64,000 nucleotides of DNA from a bacterium (GCA_027483535.1 JAIXUN010000002.1:1736001-1800000); one strand, 5' to 3'. Positions 35,010 through 44,402 are shown, counted from the stretch's first letter. The notes: generated from the letters alone by a model not told the origin. Numbers and translations are program-made.

Positions 35010-35759
35010 CTAAGCGCTCGGTGCAAATTTTGCCCGCAACGTTTTTTCACCCTTTCGAATCACGATCGTGAAGCCCTCTTTAGGGTTCCAGGCGCTTGAT
35101 GGGCTTTTGACTTCGACGGTCATCATGCGATTTCCGCCACGTCGAAGCCCGTCCCACAGATCCGTTCGAGAAGGCTCCGGTGCCCACTCCGCAAAGTCAT
35201 CGATTGCTTGATACCAGGGGAACCGAACCAGCGTATCGGGAGTTGTGGCCCATCGGTCCTCGAGGACGGTCAGATCGGCCTCTACGATCCGCTGTTTACC
35301 ATCCGGACCAGGCGTATCGGGAATCACTCTTACACTGACTTCGTCGAGAACTTCAGGGGTTGTTCGAACAACGTCCGCCCAGTCGAGCGGGTCGCGCCGC
35401 TCAAGGATGGCCAGTCGCACGAGCACCCGCGCCCGACCTTGCAAGCTATCCATCAATGCCAAAAGCCGTTCATCGTGCTCGGCAAGCGTCCATTTGTTCT
35501 TGTGCTGGAGGTAACCGCACCACCTTTCGGCGACCGTCGGCGTGAGCAAAATGGCTTCTTCGACGTCGCGGATTTTGGCGCCGTCTGCCCATCTTCCCAG
35601 CACCTGTCGCTCAGAACCCAGCACCCGCTCGATTCCCTTTTTCTGAGCGGCAACTTGCGCCCCAAACTCGCGATTGGAAATGGAAGGGTCTGTCCCGGTG
35701 GTTAGCGTTGTCTCGCAGGTGACCGCAAGGAGGCACGCGACAGAACTTAGCAGACTCAC
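35010..35759 (-). CDS. Exported protein of unknown function
   Basis: 249 residues. A short hydrophobic N-terminus (LLSSVACLLAVTCETTL) looks like a signal peptide or lipobox (LLAVTC); the mature part is charged, with no recognised domain or repeated motif. WADVVRTTPEVLDEVSVRVIP, LEDRWATTPDTLVRFPWYQAIDDFAEW and a late block GGNRMMTVEVKSPSSAWNPKEGF may reflect a beta-rich tail. Stop is close to the xth end. I cannot assign a function. Confidence 0.65.
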   Translation of the reverse strand: MSLLSSVACLLAVTCETTLTTGTDPSISNREFGAQVAAQKKGIERVLGSERQVLGRWADGAKIRDVEEAILLTPTVAERWCGYLQHKNKWTLAEHDERLLALMDSLQGRARVLVRLAILERRDPLDWADVVRTTPEVLDEVSVRVIPDTPGPDGKQRIVEADLTVLEDRWATTPDTLVRFPWYQAIDDFAEWAPEPSRTDLWDGLRRGGNRMMTVEVKSPSSAWNPKEGFTIVIRKGEKTLRAKFAPSA

Positions 35760-35847
35760 ACTTTACTTTTCGGAAAGTTTAGAAATGGCGTTAGGGTCTC
35801 ACGGCTTGGAAGTTCATTCCAACGGGTAGCTGTAGTCAGAATAAGGA

Positions 35848-37173
35848 GTGCGTTTCGACACTTTGATTCGACAAGCAACGGTAACAACTTCGACTCATCA
35901 GGAAGTCGCCGATGTCGGCATCGTCAACGGGAAGATCGCTTCCATTGGCAATCTTGGGGATGCATCCGCCGAGCGTGTAATTGAAGCAGAGCATCTGCAC
36001 CTTCTCCCAGGAGGAATCGACTCTCAAGTCCACTTTCGTGAACCGGGCTTAACGCACAAAGAAGATATCGAGTCGGGCACACGTGCGGCCATTCATGGAG
36101 GGATCACAAGCATTCTTGAGATGCCCAACACCAACCCCAACACAACATCCGCTGAACGTCTGCAAGAGAAGCTGGACAGCGGTGCAAAAACGGCTTGGTG
36201 CCATTACGGGTTCTTCATCGGAGCATCGACGGAGAATGCAGAGGACCTTGCTGACCTTGAAAAGCTTCCTGGAACGCCCGGAGTAAAGATTTTCATGGGA
36301 AGCTCCACCGGGTCCTTGCTCGTCTCTGACGACGACGATCTGCGGAGAGTGCTGCGCTCGGGACGAAAGCGCTGTCCGATCCACGCGGAAGACGAGCCGC
36401 GTAACAAGGAACGGAAAGCCCTTCTTTCCGACAATCCCCACCCGAGAGAGCACCCCTACCTAAGAGATGCCACGAGCGCATTGATTGCCACTCAGAGAAT
36501 TCTTCGCCTTAGCGAGGAAACGGGTCGACCCGTTCACGTTTTGCACATCTCGACTGCCGATGAAATCCCTGTGATCGAGGACGCCAAAAAGAGAGGGATC
36601 GGGACGACCATGGAGGTTCTCCCGCAGCACATCTACTTCTCTGCCCCCGAGTGTTACGATCGCCTCGGATCGCTTGCCCAGATGAACCCACCCATCCGAT
36701 CTGAGGAGCACCGACAAGCCATTCTTGCCGCGGTGCAACGCGGCTCGTTTGACATCTTTGGCAGCGATCACGCACCGCACACTCTTGAGGAGAAATCCCA
36801 AACATATCCCGCCTCTCCCAGTGGAATGCCAGGGGTGCAAACGCTTTTGCCTGTTCTCCTCACGATGGTGCACCGGGGCTGGTTCCCGCTTTCAACCGTC
36901 GTAAGGATGCTTTGCGAGAATCCGGCCAAGCTGTACGGCATTCGAGGCAAAGGACACCTAGAAGTCGGTTACGACGCAGACTTGGTTCTCGTAGACCTGA
37001 AGCAGGAGAAGGTGGTGGCCAAGCCGATGCTTCAAACCAAGTGCGGTTGGAGCCCTTACGAAGGAGACACCTTGACCGGGTGGCCTACCCATGTGTTTTT
37101 GAACGGGACTCTCGTGGTTGAAAACGACGAGAGAATTCCGCAACGACACGCTGAACAGTTGGAGTTTGCATAA
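35848..37173 (+). CDS. pyrC: Dihydroorotase, class with QVHFREPG motif
   Basis: Closes the ring of carbamoyl aspartate in pyrimidine synthesis. 441 residues, amidohydrolase fold. The metal segment is GGIDSQVHFREPGLTHKEDI near 54-73, where the usual His-x-His is Gln-x-His; the same Q-V-H form is seen in a well-known dihydroorotase subfamily, so it is not a lesion. Further blocks: NTNPNTTSAERL, KIFMGSSTGSLLV (near 147), HAEDE, HILHIST-like VHVLHIST (near 230), DHAPHTLEEK (near 308). GTG start with a weak upstream sequence; a 6-5-6 inverted repeat TTGGAA/TTCCAA lies at 35806-35822. TAATG overlap with the next gene. Confidence 0.92.
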   Translation: MRFDTLIRQATVTTSTHQEVADVGIVNGKIASIGNLGDASAERVIEAEHLHLLPGGIDSQVHFREPGLTHKEDIESGTRAAIHGGITSILEMPNTNPNTTSAERLQEKLDSGAKTAWCHYGFFIGASTENAEDLADLEKLPGTPGVKIFMGSSTGSLLVSDDDDLRRVLRSGRKRCPIHAEDEPRNKERKALLSDNPHPREHPYLRDATSALIATQRILRLSEETGRPVHVLHISTADEIPVIEDAKKRGIGTTMEVLPQHIYFSAPECYDRLGSLAQMNPPIRSEEHRQAILAAVQRGSFDIFGSDHAPHTLEEKSQTYPASPSGMPGVQTLLPVLLTMVHRGWFPLSTVVRMLCENPAKLYGIRGKGHLEVGYDADLVLVDLKQEKVVAKPMLQTKCGWSPYEGDTLTGWPTHVFLNGTLVVENDERIPQRHAEQLEFA

Positions 37174-37649
37174 TGCGCGAAGTTCTTTTGAGTCTGAAAC
37201 AGTACGACGCCTGGGCAACCCAGGTTTGGTTGGACTACTTGGCCAACGTTGCCACTCAATCAAACGGTTCTCAACTTTCAGCCAAGGCGGAAAAGTGGGT
37301 TCGACACAGTTTGGTGGCTCAAGTCACGTGGTACGAACGCGTCTGCCCCGAGTTCCTTGCCGACTCCGTAAACATGGAGGACTTCGCCGCACTTAACGCC
37401 CGGATGAACGACTTGTGGGTGGCTCTGATCGAGAGTCGCGACCTCACCAGTGTCCTTCGATACAACCGTTTGAATGGTGAGCCGCAGCAGAAATCGCTTG
37501 CCCAAATAGTTCTGCACGTCTGCAATCACGGCACCTACCACCGAGGTCAACTCCGTGCCTTGTGCGAAGAACTGGGAATATCTGGTTGGCCGGATACGGA
37601 CGTTATCTATTTCGAAAAAATGGATGCGATTCTTGGAATAGACAACTAA
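37173..37649 (+). CDS. DinB family protein
   Basis: 158 residues, four-helix DinB/YfiT-like fold. Metal triad His likely are in VRHSLVAQVTWYERV (near 47) and HVCNHGTYHRGQL (near 113-123). No thiol-transferase partner is nearby. Its start overlaps the pyrC stop by one base (TAATG), so the two are coupled. The biochemical role is not decided; DinB relatives act as mycothiol or bacillithiol transferases or damage-response proteins. Confidence 0.85.
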   Translation: MREVLLSLKQYDAWATQVWLDYLANVATQSNGSQLSAKAEKWVRHSLVAQVTWYERVCPEFLADSVNMEDFAALNARMNDLWVALIESRDLTSVLRYNRLNGEPQQKSLAQIVLHVCNHGTYHRGQLRALCEELGISGWPDTDVIYFEKMDAILGIDN

Positions 37650-37685
37650 GCCCGTTATGGCATGGCATCGGTAAACTCCAAACCG

Positions 37686-38291
37686 ATGCCTAAGCTCATT
37701 CTTGTTCGCCACGGCCAGTCTCTGTGGAACCTCGAAGATCGATTCACCGGATGGGTGGATGTGCCTTTGACCGCGAAAGGCGAGGAAGAAGCCCGCAACG
37801 CAGGTCTGAAGCTCAAGGGTATTTCGATTGATGTTGCATACACCAGCAACCTTCAGCGTGCCCAGAACACCCTGCGACTCATCACCGAGTCTATGGGAGT
37901 TCAGATTCCTACCATTCGCGACGAGGCCCTTAACGAGCGCCACTACGGAGAACTCCAGGGTCTCAACAAGGCTCGCACCGCAGAGAAGTACGGCGCGGAA
38001 CAAGTCCACATTTGGCGACGCAGCTACGACGTCCCTCCTCCCGGCGGCGAATCTCTTAAGATGACCGCAGAGAGAACCCTTCCGTTCTTTGAGCGATCCA
38101 TTCTTGGCGATATCGCCCAAAACAAAGACGTTCTCGTGGTTGCTCACGGAAACTCCAACCGATCTATCGTGATGAAGCTCGACGGCCTCACCGAGGAGCA
38201 GGTCTTGCAACTGAACTTGGCAACGGGCGTGCCCGTGGTTTACGACATGGATACCGACGGAAACGTCCTTGGTAAATCCATTCTCGATTAG
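37686..38291 (+). CDS. gpmA: 2,3-bisphosphoglycerate-dependent phosphoglycerate mutase
   Basis: Converts 3-phosphoglycerate to 2-phosphoglycerate. 201 residues. LILVRHGQSLWNLEDRFTGW holds the catalytic phosphohistidine (RHG near residue 9-11); EALNERHYGELQGLNK and WRRSYDVPPPGGESL follow, and VVAHGNSNRSIV (second His) is near 155. I prefer the ATG at 37686 (MPKLILVRHG) because it is the usual family start; ATG 37662 would add eight residues. The next gene is convergent and a palindrome lies in its tail. Confidence 0.92.
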   Translation: MPKLILVRHGQSLWNLEDRFTGWVDVPLTAKGEEEARNAGLKLKGISIDVAYTSNLQRAQNTLRLITESMGVQIPTIRDEALNERHYGELQGLNKARTAEKYGAEQVHIWRRSYDVPPPGGESLKMTAERTLPFFERSILGDIAQNKDVLVVAHGNSNRSIVMKLDGLTEEQVLQLNLATGVPVVYDMDTDGNVLGKSILD

Positions 38292-38298
38292 TCCCCCT

Positions 38299-39729
38299 TT
38301 ACAGACTCTCAGCGACAAATTTGCCGCTGAGAGTCACCATCGGAAGGCCCGCGCCAGGTTGCACCGCGCCTCCGCAGTATCGAACGTTCTTTAGCGCGGA
38401 GTCTCGGTTCGACCAGGGGAAAAGGCCAAAAAGTCGATACTGTTCATCGGCGCCGTACAGCGTCCCTTTGAAGTTGCCGTGTTCGGCCTCAAAGTAGAGC
38501 GGCGACTGAATCCTTTCAAAGTCAGCCGACTTGCGATCGATTTCTATGCCTGCTTCGGCGAGAGTTTGAAGGGTCGCATCGGCGTATTCTTCAAGTCGCC
38601 CCTCCCAGTTAAGCTGTTCTTCTTTAGCCGGACAAGTGACAACCGCGAAAAGGTTTGACTTCCCGGCGGGAGCAACATCGGGATCGACGGCAGAAGTGTG
38701 GTTGAGATAGACGATCGGTTTCTTGGGGAACGCCCGGTCACGATAAAGATCATCGAACCCAGACTGAAAATCGTTCGGCACCACAAGCGTGTGATGTTTG
38801 AGTTCGGTTCGGACTTCGGGAAGTCCCCAGTGCATGGTGAAGTAGCTGTAACTGGGCTTTTCAGGTACGGGCCGACCAAACCACTTCTCCACCGACACTC
38901 GATCCCAATTGAATGCGTACCGATCGGCCGAGTGCCTCCTGCCGTGCTGATCGGTCACTGAAGCGAGCTCCGACCCACGCTGATCGAATCCGACGATTTC
39001 GGTGTCCTGAACAAAGTTCACTCCAAGCTCGTCGGCAAGTCTGCGGAAGGCAGCCGGGATTGCCCTCACGCCACCTTTGGGATAGAACACTCCCTCGCTA
39101 AACATGTAGTAAGGAATCAGGAGCGCGCCTGCCGCTTTGCTCTCATAACTCTGCCCGCCGTAGCTTGGAAACCCGTAGAAGAAGGCCTTGAGCAGAGGAT
39201 GCGAGAACCAACCATCAACCAGTTCCCGGTAGGTTTTTCGAAGATCGAACGGAAGCGCGAACCGGACTAGGTTTGGGTCGGCCAACTGCCAAGGCTTCTC
39301 GTAAGGCTTCGCGAAGACGCTATGGTCGATGAACGGGGCCACTCGATCTAGCTTCTCTAGGAGCTCTCGAAACGAACGCCCATCGCTGCTGCTGAGCGAA
39401 TCGACAAACTTGCACGCCTCTTCTCGATTCGAGGGAATATCGAACTGCTCACCTTGGAAGAAGACGCGCGTAATCGGGTCGAGCCTCTCGAACTGAAGGT
39501 AATCGTCTAGATTGCGACCAAGGCTCTTAAAGACTCGCTCGTAAATGGACTTGAGAATGATGATGCTCGGACCAGGGTCCAAGCGATAACCATCGATGTC
39601 TATCCCGGCTGCCTTTCCACCGATCCGCCCTTTCTCAACAACGGTGACGTCCCACCCTTTTGCTCTTGCGTGGACAGCCGTAGAAAGACCCCCTACGCCC
39701 GCCCCAATCACCAAAAGAGTTTTCGCCAT
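38299..39729 (-). CDS. Phytoene desaturase-like (CrtI family) FAD-dependent oxidoreductase
   Basis: 476 residues. Rossmann-fold FAD site at the N-terminus (LLVIGAGVGGLSTAVHARAKGWDVTVVEKG, key GxGxxG near residue 9-14), GRIGGKAAGIDIDGYRLDPGPSIII as the CrtI substrate-binding start, PYYMFSEGVFYPKGGVRAIPAAFRRLADE near 220, and the C-terminal CGGAVQPGAGLPMVTLSGKFVAESL block. Probably a carotenoid desaturase or isomerase-like enzyme; no phytoene synthase or cyclase is nearby, so the substrate is uncertain. The last 32 bases form a near-perfect palindrome. A small coiled-coil gene sits 9 bases upstream of its start. Confidence 0.88.
   Translation of the reverse strand: MAKTLLVIGAGVGGLSTAVHARAKGWDVTVVEKGRIGGKAAGIDIDGYRLDPGPSIIILKSIYERVFKSLGRNLDDYLQFERLDPITRVFFQGEQFDIPSNREEACKFVDSLSSSDGRSFRELLEKLDRVAPFIDHSVFAKPYEKPWQLADPNLVRFALPFDLRKTYRELVDGWFSHPLLKAFFYGFPSYGGQSYESKAAGALLIPYYMFSEGVFYPKGGVRAIPAAFRRLADELGVNFVQDTEIVGFDQRGSELASVTDQHGRRHSADRYAFNWDRVSVEKWFGRPVPEKPSYSYFTMHWGLPEVRTELKHHTLVVPNDFQSGFDDLYRDRAFPKKPIVYLNHTSAVDPDVAPAGKSNLFAVVTCPAKEEQLNWEGRLEEYADATLQTLAEAGIEIDRKSADFERIQSPLYFEAEHGNFKGTLYGADEQYRLFGLFPWSNRDSALKNVRYCGGAVQPGAGLPMVTLSGKFVAESL
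38304..38335. repeat. 32-bp near-perfect palindrome in the convergent gpmA/crtI junction
   Basis: GACTCTCAGCG, one base, CAAATTTG, one base, CGCTGAGAGTC: a palindrome with a single mismatched pair, lying inside the last codons of the CrtI-like gene and 13 bases after the gpmA stop. No clear T-run on either side. It may act as a bidirectional terminator or a protein-binding site. Confidence 0.7.
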
Positions 39730-39738
39730 GGGCTGATA

Positions 39739-39924
39739 CTACGAGCGATTGCCTAACTCTAGCTCTAGCTCACCCGTTCTTTCTTCGAGCTCCTTTAGGC
39801 GCTTCGCCAGTTCATCTGGGAGTTCCTTCAAATCGAACTTGTTGTTCTCTTCTAGTTTCTTATAGACAACAACGGCTGCCGAGACGCACGACACGACAAA
39901 AACCAGCCATCCTAGCGATTTCAT
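39739..39924 (-). CDS. Small membrane-anchored coiled-coil protein
   Basis: 61 residues. One membrane helix (LGWLVFVVSCVSAAVVVY) followed by a charged coiled coil (ELPDELAKRLKELEERTGELELELG). Unknown. It sits 9 bases before the CrtI-like start on the same strand. The size and simple composition make a real gene likely but not certain. Confidence 0.55.
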   Translation of the reverse strand: MKSLGWLVFVVSCVSAAVVVYKKLEENNKFDLKELPDELAKRLKELEERTGELELELGNRS

Positions 39925-39942
39925 GACTAGGCAGGCTACCCA

Positions 39943-39978
39943 AAAAGAAAGCCCCCCAGGGATATCCCTGAGGGGCTT
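39943..39978 (-). terminator. Intrinsic terminator of the giant SBBP/Ig-like gene
   Basis: On the minus strand GCCCCTCAGGGATATCCCTGGGGGGC forms a strong stem, followed by TTTCTTTTT. About 20 bases beyond the stop at 39999. Confidence 0.88.
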
Positions 39979-39998
39979 GTCGTATCAACCTTTCCGGC

Positions 39999-42900
39999 TT
40001 ACCGTCGAACGGTTAGCGTGGTGCTGGGCGAGGAAGCGGTCGGCGCAGATCCCGTGAAGGCGGTGATCGTCGTCGAGAGCGTTCGCGGCACGCGTCGGGT
40101 TCGTACTTCAATGGTTCGCGAGGTTTCGCCGACAGGAATCACGATCGGCGGAATTGCTTCCAGCAGAGACGCGTTCGAGAGTCGGAGCGAAACGGTTGTC
40201 GCCGCCCGGACCGGAGCATTGGTTCGAACCGTGATTCGAACTCGTTGCAACTGCCGGATCGTGGTTCGACTCAGCTCGATCTCGTTGACCGTGATTGCTC
40301 GAACGAGCAGCGGTACCGAGATCGGTCCGAGAGAACCAACCGTCGCCGTGATCGTTGCAGTGGTATCCGTTCCAACAGTCGTTGTATTGACGGTGAAAGG
40401 AATCTCCTGCTGACCAAGTGCGAAGTTGAACGTGGTCGGAGTAACGGTGGCTGCACCGTTGTTGCTTGCGAGCGTTCCAGGTAGCGAAGCTACGTTGGAG
40501 GCTGCTTGCAGTCGGACGACACCCGTAACCGAATCTCCACCGAACACGCTGCTGTTGTTCAGGCTGACCGAGTAGGTCGCGGCTTGAATTGTCAGCGGTT
40601 GCGTTCGTTGCAGCAGCGGATCAACCGGCGTTGGACCACGGTACACCGTGATGTTCACGACCGAGTTACCCACGAGGCTGAAACCACCCGTAATCGGGAA
40701 CGTTACCGTCGTTTGACCCTGCGGCACGGTAACCGTCGCGGGAACCGTTGCGAGCGTAGGATCGCTGGAGCTGACGGTCACGATCGCACCACCCACCGGG
40801 GCAGGTTGGTTCATCGTAATCGTTCCAGTTGCAGTTCCACCACTTGGGATCGACGCCGGGCTCAGCACGAAGTTCGTGACCGATAGCGCCTGAACCGTGA
40901 AGGTGCCCGTGATTGGTCCGTCAACAACCACTAGGCCGTTGCGAATCTCGGCGGAAACCGTTCGGATTCGGGTCGTCGCTTCAAACGCTGTGCCAACCGT
41001 AAAGGTTTGCGACGTTGCGTTCGCAGGGATCGTGACCGTGGCCGGAATGGTGTAGCCGGCTGGGCTACCAACAATGCTCAGATTGACAACCGTGTCCGCC
41101 GGTGCCGGACCATCGAGTTCAACCGTACCGGTTGTCGTCGAGAGACCCGCAATGGTTCCAGGGTTGAACGTGACTCGTAGGAGCTTCGGCGGGTTGATCG
41201 TCAGCGAAGCAGGTCGCGTGACACCCAAGAGGCTCGCGTTGATTTGAGCAATCTTGCTCGTGGCTGTTGCCCGAGTAAGGATTCGGAAGGTTGCCGTGGT
41301 ACCGCCTTGAGCGATAACAACGTTTTGACCATCCGGGAAGGAGACGTCGTCAACGGAGTCCGTCGAAACAACTACCGTCACCGGTGCAGGAGCGTTCTCC
41401 GCAAGGGTGATCGAACCAAGGATCTCGTTGCCACCCACGATGGAGTTTTGCGAGAGCGTAAGGCTGGTCAGCCACGGTCGGACGTTGAACGATCCAACTC
41501 GGATGTTGCCGGCGTAGTCTGCCCGAACTTCAACACGCGTGGTGTTGGTAACGGGTCGGCTGAAGACCGGAACGTTGACTTGCGTCTGTCCGGCCGGGAC
41601 GTTGACTTGAATAGTCGACTGCGACGTTGTCGCGTTGAAGCTTGCTGCTCCAGGCGTGTCAAGCGAAAGCTCAATTCGAGCTCCGCCCGGAAGCGCCGGC
41701 GTACCAAGCGTAACCGTACAAGTGGTCGTCGTAGGAGCGTTTCCGCCAGTGGGGTCGCCACCGGAGATCAGCGTTGGAGCGAAGGTCACTCCGGTCAGGA
41801 CCGGAAGAGCCTCGCGGAATCGAAGGACCCAACCGTCTCGTCGGAACGAGATACCCGAATCATCGCCCGTGTTATCGGTCGTGGTCAGGATTGCAGTAGC
41901 GCCACCAAGAGGCGAACGAGGTTGAGCTCCGTAGCCATATCCGATGTCACCGAAGAGGACGCCGAGGAAGAGAGACCCGTCGAAGTCAAACGGAGTGATT
42001 GCTTCCGTTACAGCACCCACCGCATCCGGTGTGGCCTTGAAGGCGAGCGGAGTGATGAACCCTGCAGGGAAACCTTCTTGACCTCCTCCGGGCGGATAGA
42101 ATCGATCGGTTCGCGTTCCAGTAGAGCTGTATCGAGCGTAGTCTCGTCGAACGTCGATCCATCCGTAAACCCAAACGTCGCCGTTTCGGTCTGCGTAAGG
42201 CTGGAAGATTCCTTCGTCGAGCGGTCCACCGATGTACGTCGAGCTCACGAGACCGGTTGCATTCTCATTGAGAATGACCAACCAGGCTTCACAAGTCCGC
42301 ATGAAGTTAGCACCGAGAACCTGAGGCGCTGCTTTTACAGCGTTAACGATCGGGATTCCGCCAGGCAGGGTGTTCCCATCTGGCTCTTCAGGGTCGCCGG
42401 GCGTCGTTGGGAAGGTGTTGCTTCCGGGCGAAACGCCGGTGATGTACGCATTGCCTCGAACGTCCACGGCGATACCGCAGGCGCTGAGCTGAGAACCGTT
42501 GTTAAGGTGCGTCGAGTAAAGGACAGATGTTCCGTCTGCGGCAATCTTAGTTACCGTCATCCAGGCGTTGCTGCCCGAGAAGGACTCTCCGAAAACTCCC
42601 CGTGTTCTTGGGAAGTCGAACGAGTTCGTTCGACCCAGAACGTAGATGTTTCCGTCGTTGTCTGTCGTAACGGTCGAGCCCGCGTTGTCTTCCAGGTAGG
42701 CGGGAACGCCACCAAGGAAGCTAAGGAGCGAGGTCGGGTAGGCACCTTCGGTGAAGTCGCTAAGAGATCCACCCACCAGCGACGAGAAGATCACTGCGCC
42801 CTGTGGAGAGAATTTGCGAACCCAGATTTCGGCTCCGCGCTGAAGTCGACCACCAGGATAAACGTTATCCGTAGTGACGAAGACAGGGTCCGGATTGCTC

Positions 42901-44402
42901 GGATCACCCGTGTCAGAGTTTCCATCAGCGACAAGCGTTCCAGACAGAACAAAGTTGCCCTGTCGGTCCAGCGAAAGACCCGTCAAGCTCAGCGAGGCAC
43001 CGGGGCCTCCGCTCACGTAGCCGCTTTGCGCACCGACGACCGAAAAACCACCCGTCTCCGTGAAGTTCAGGGTCATGTACCATCCGTCGCCGAATGCACC
43101 CGAAACCTCATCGAGAGGATTGGTTGCTTCACCTGCGAAAAGAATTCGCGCCGGGGTTCCCGAAGCAACGTTTTCCCGCTTCTCAACCTGCATGGTCACG
43201 ATCTTGTCGATGTTGTTACCGCCGAATCGGAAGACAACCGGGTTGCCTGCGAAGAACGGAGTAAGCGGCGGAATGCCGACGGCAGGTGCAAATCGCATCA
43301 ACCAGCCGCGATTCTCGGGGTCGCCAGGAGCGGAACCCGGGAAGTCGAGCGAGTTTGTGTAGCCCGAAACCCAGATGTTGTCAAAGGAGTCCGTTCCAAG
43401 AAAGTTAGCTTGGTCGTCTCCCGAACCACCGATCAGCGCCGAGTAGTCGTGGCTGTAAGCATCGCCTTGAAGTAGCGAGATGAATGCATCTCGACCACCG
43501 CTCAAGTTGAGGCTGTATGGTCCGTAGAGGACCGGATAGTTTGCCGACTTGGTGAAACCTGCGAGGAAAACTCGACCGCGCGAGTCGGTGGTAACCGCTC
43601 GCACTTCGTCAACGCCGCCGTCTCCACCGTAGTAGGTGCCATAGACGATCGGGTCGATGACCAACTCTTTCGAAGAGTCGTACGCACCAAGCTCGAAACC
43701 GACCTTGTTGCCACCAAACGACTTGAACGCTGCCGAAACCTTTTGCTTTCGGCCGTTCACCATCTGGTAGGCGAAGAGATTTGCTTGGCGCTTGGTTCCA
43801 ACAGCGGTTCCAAACTCCATCTGATCGCCGCGCACACGTACGTTGCTAGCTCCCTTCAGATCAAATTTGATCTTGGATGCGTCTGCGCCCGGTGCAACAA
43901 CAAAGTCGTACCGCGGCTGATCCGCATCGAAATAAGTCACGACATCGATACCGCGGTAGACCTCATCAAGCACGACGCTGTCAAATCTTGACGCGCGCTT
44001 TTGAGAAATTCCCGGTCGAACGAAGTCTTGGACACCTCGGTATCGTTTGCCTGTCGCCTTGAACGAGTTCGCTCCTAAGAACTTCATTCCGACCACGTGA
44101 CCGGCTGCCGATGATTTCGCATCTGCCTCCCGCCCGTAGTAGTCGAGACGAATCTCATCCTTGGTGATCCAGACGTCGACACCGTTTGCACGGCCCATGA
44201 ACTCAGCTCGGGAATCCCACTGTCCAACGTTTTTGACGAAAGCCTTCTTGACATCTTTTTGAGAGAAGTCAGAAGGTTTCAACTTGTCAGCAGGATTCGC
44301 CCAAGCAGAAAGCGCAATGGCCGCACCGGCTACCGTTAGCCCTAAACGGTCCAAGCGCAGTTTTGTTAATTTAGAAGTCACTAGCAAGACACCTCTTCGC
44401 AT
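39999..44402 (-). CDS. Giant secreted protein: DUF7948/SBBP-type propeller plus six Ig-like repeats
   Basis: About 1467 residues from the chosen start. A signal peptide ends near ALSAWANP. KAFVKNVGQWDSRAEFMGRANGVDVWITKDEIRLDYYGRE is the DUF7948 domain; then a propeller-like region with SBBP-like phrases (YGTYYGGDGGVDEVRAVTTDSRGRVFLAGFTKSANYP; GNAYITGVSPGSN). The C-terminal 550 residues have six beta-sandwich repeats of about 95-110 residues, each starting like LTSLTLSQNSIVGGN, LLRVTFNPGTIAGLS, NFVLSPASIPSGGTATGTITM, YSVSLNNSSVFGGDSV and NEIELSRTTIRQLQ. Likely surface adhesin or matrix protein. Start at ATG 44402 (MRRGVLL) has AGGA closely upstream; 44459 is an alternative, and 44537 is unlikely. 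Confidence 0.85.
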   Translation of the reverse strand: MRRGVLLVTSKLTKLRLDRLGLTVAGAAIALSAWANPADKLKPSDFSQKDVKKAFVKNVGQWDSRAEFMGRANGVDVWITKDEIRLDYYGREADAKSSAAGHVVGMKFLGANSFKATGKRYRGVQDFVRPGISQKRASRFDSVVLDEVYRGIDVVTYFDADQPRYDFVVAPGADASKIKFDLKGASNVRVRGDQMEFGTAVGTKRQANLFAYQMVNGRKQKVSAAFKSFGGNKVGFELGAYDSSKELVIDPIVYGTYYGGDGGVDEVRAVTTDSRGRVFLAGFTKSANYPVLYGPYSLNLSGGRDAFISLLQGDAYSHDYSALIGGSGDDQANFLGTDSFDNIWVSGYTNSLDFPGSAPGDPENRGWLMRFAPAVGIPPLTPFFAGNPVVFRFGGNNIDKIVTMQVEKRENVASGTPARILFAGEATNPLDEVSGAFGDGWYMTLNFTETGGFSVVGAQSGYVSGGPGASLSLTGLSLDRQGNFVLSGTLVADGNSDTGDPSNPDPVFVTTDNVYPGGRLQRGAEIWVRKFSPQGAVIFSSLVGGSLSDFTEGAYPTSLLSFLGGVPAYLEDNAGSTVTTDNDGNIYVLGRTNSFDFPRTRGVFGESFSGSNAWMTVTKIAADGTSVLYSTHLNNGSQLSACGIAVDVRGNAYITGVSPGSNTFPTTPGDPEEPDGNTLPGGIPIVNAVKAAPQVLGANFMRTCEAWLVILNENATGLVSSTYIGGPLDEGIFQPYADRNGDVWVYGWIDVRRDYARYSSTGTRTDRFYPPGGGQEGFPAGFITPLAFKATPDAVGAVTEAITPFDFDGSLFLGVLFGDIGYGYGAQPRSPLGGATAILTTTDNTGDDSGISFRRDGWVLRFREALPVLTGVTFAPTLISGGDPTGGNAPTTTTCTVTLGTPALPGGARIELSLDTPGAASFNATTSQSTIQVNVPAGQTQVNVPVFSRPVTNTTRVEVRADYAGNIRVGSFNVRPWLTSLTLSQNSIVGGNEILGSITLAENAPAPVTVVVSTDSVDDVSFPDGQNVVIAQGGTTATFRILTRATATSKIAQINASLLGVTRPASLTINPPKLLRVTFNPGTIAGLSTTTGTVELDGPAPADTVVNLSIVGSPAGYTIPATVTIPANATSQTFTVGTAFEATTRIRTVSAEIRNGLVVVDGPITGTFTVQALSVTNFVLSPASIPSGGTATGTITMNQPAPVGGAIVTVSSSDPTLATVPATVTVPQGQTTVTFPITGGFSLVGNSVVNITVYRGPTPVDPLLQRTQPLTIQAATYSVSLNNSSVFGGDSVTGVVRLQAASNVASLPGTLASNNGAATVTPTTFNFALGQQEIPFTVNTTTVGTDTTATITATVGSLGPISVPLLVRAITVNEIELSRTTIRQLQRVRITVRTNAPVRAATTVSLRLSNASLLEAIPPIVIPVGETSRTIEVRTRRVPRTLSTTITAFTGSAPTASSPSTTLTVRR

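Noticed and set aside
35848-37173. Dihydroorotase inactivated by loss of the first metal His (Q-V-H)
   Set aside because: The QVHFREPGLTHK form is typical of an established dihydroorotase subfamily, and the other metal ligands are present.
41244-43475. 743-codon open frame antisense to the giant SBBP/Ig-like gene
   Set aside because: It is fully covered by a coherent exported protein on the other strand, is extremely Arg/Ser-rich and lacks any domain pattern; a codon-bias shadow.
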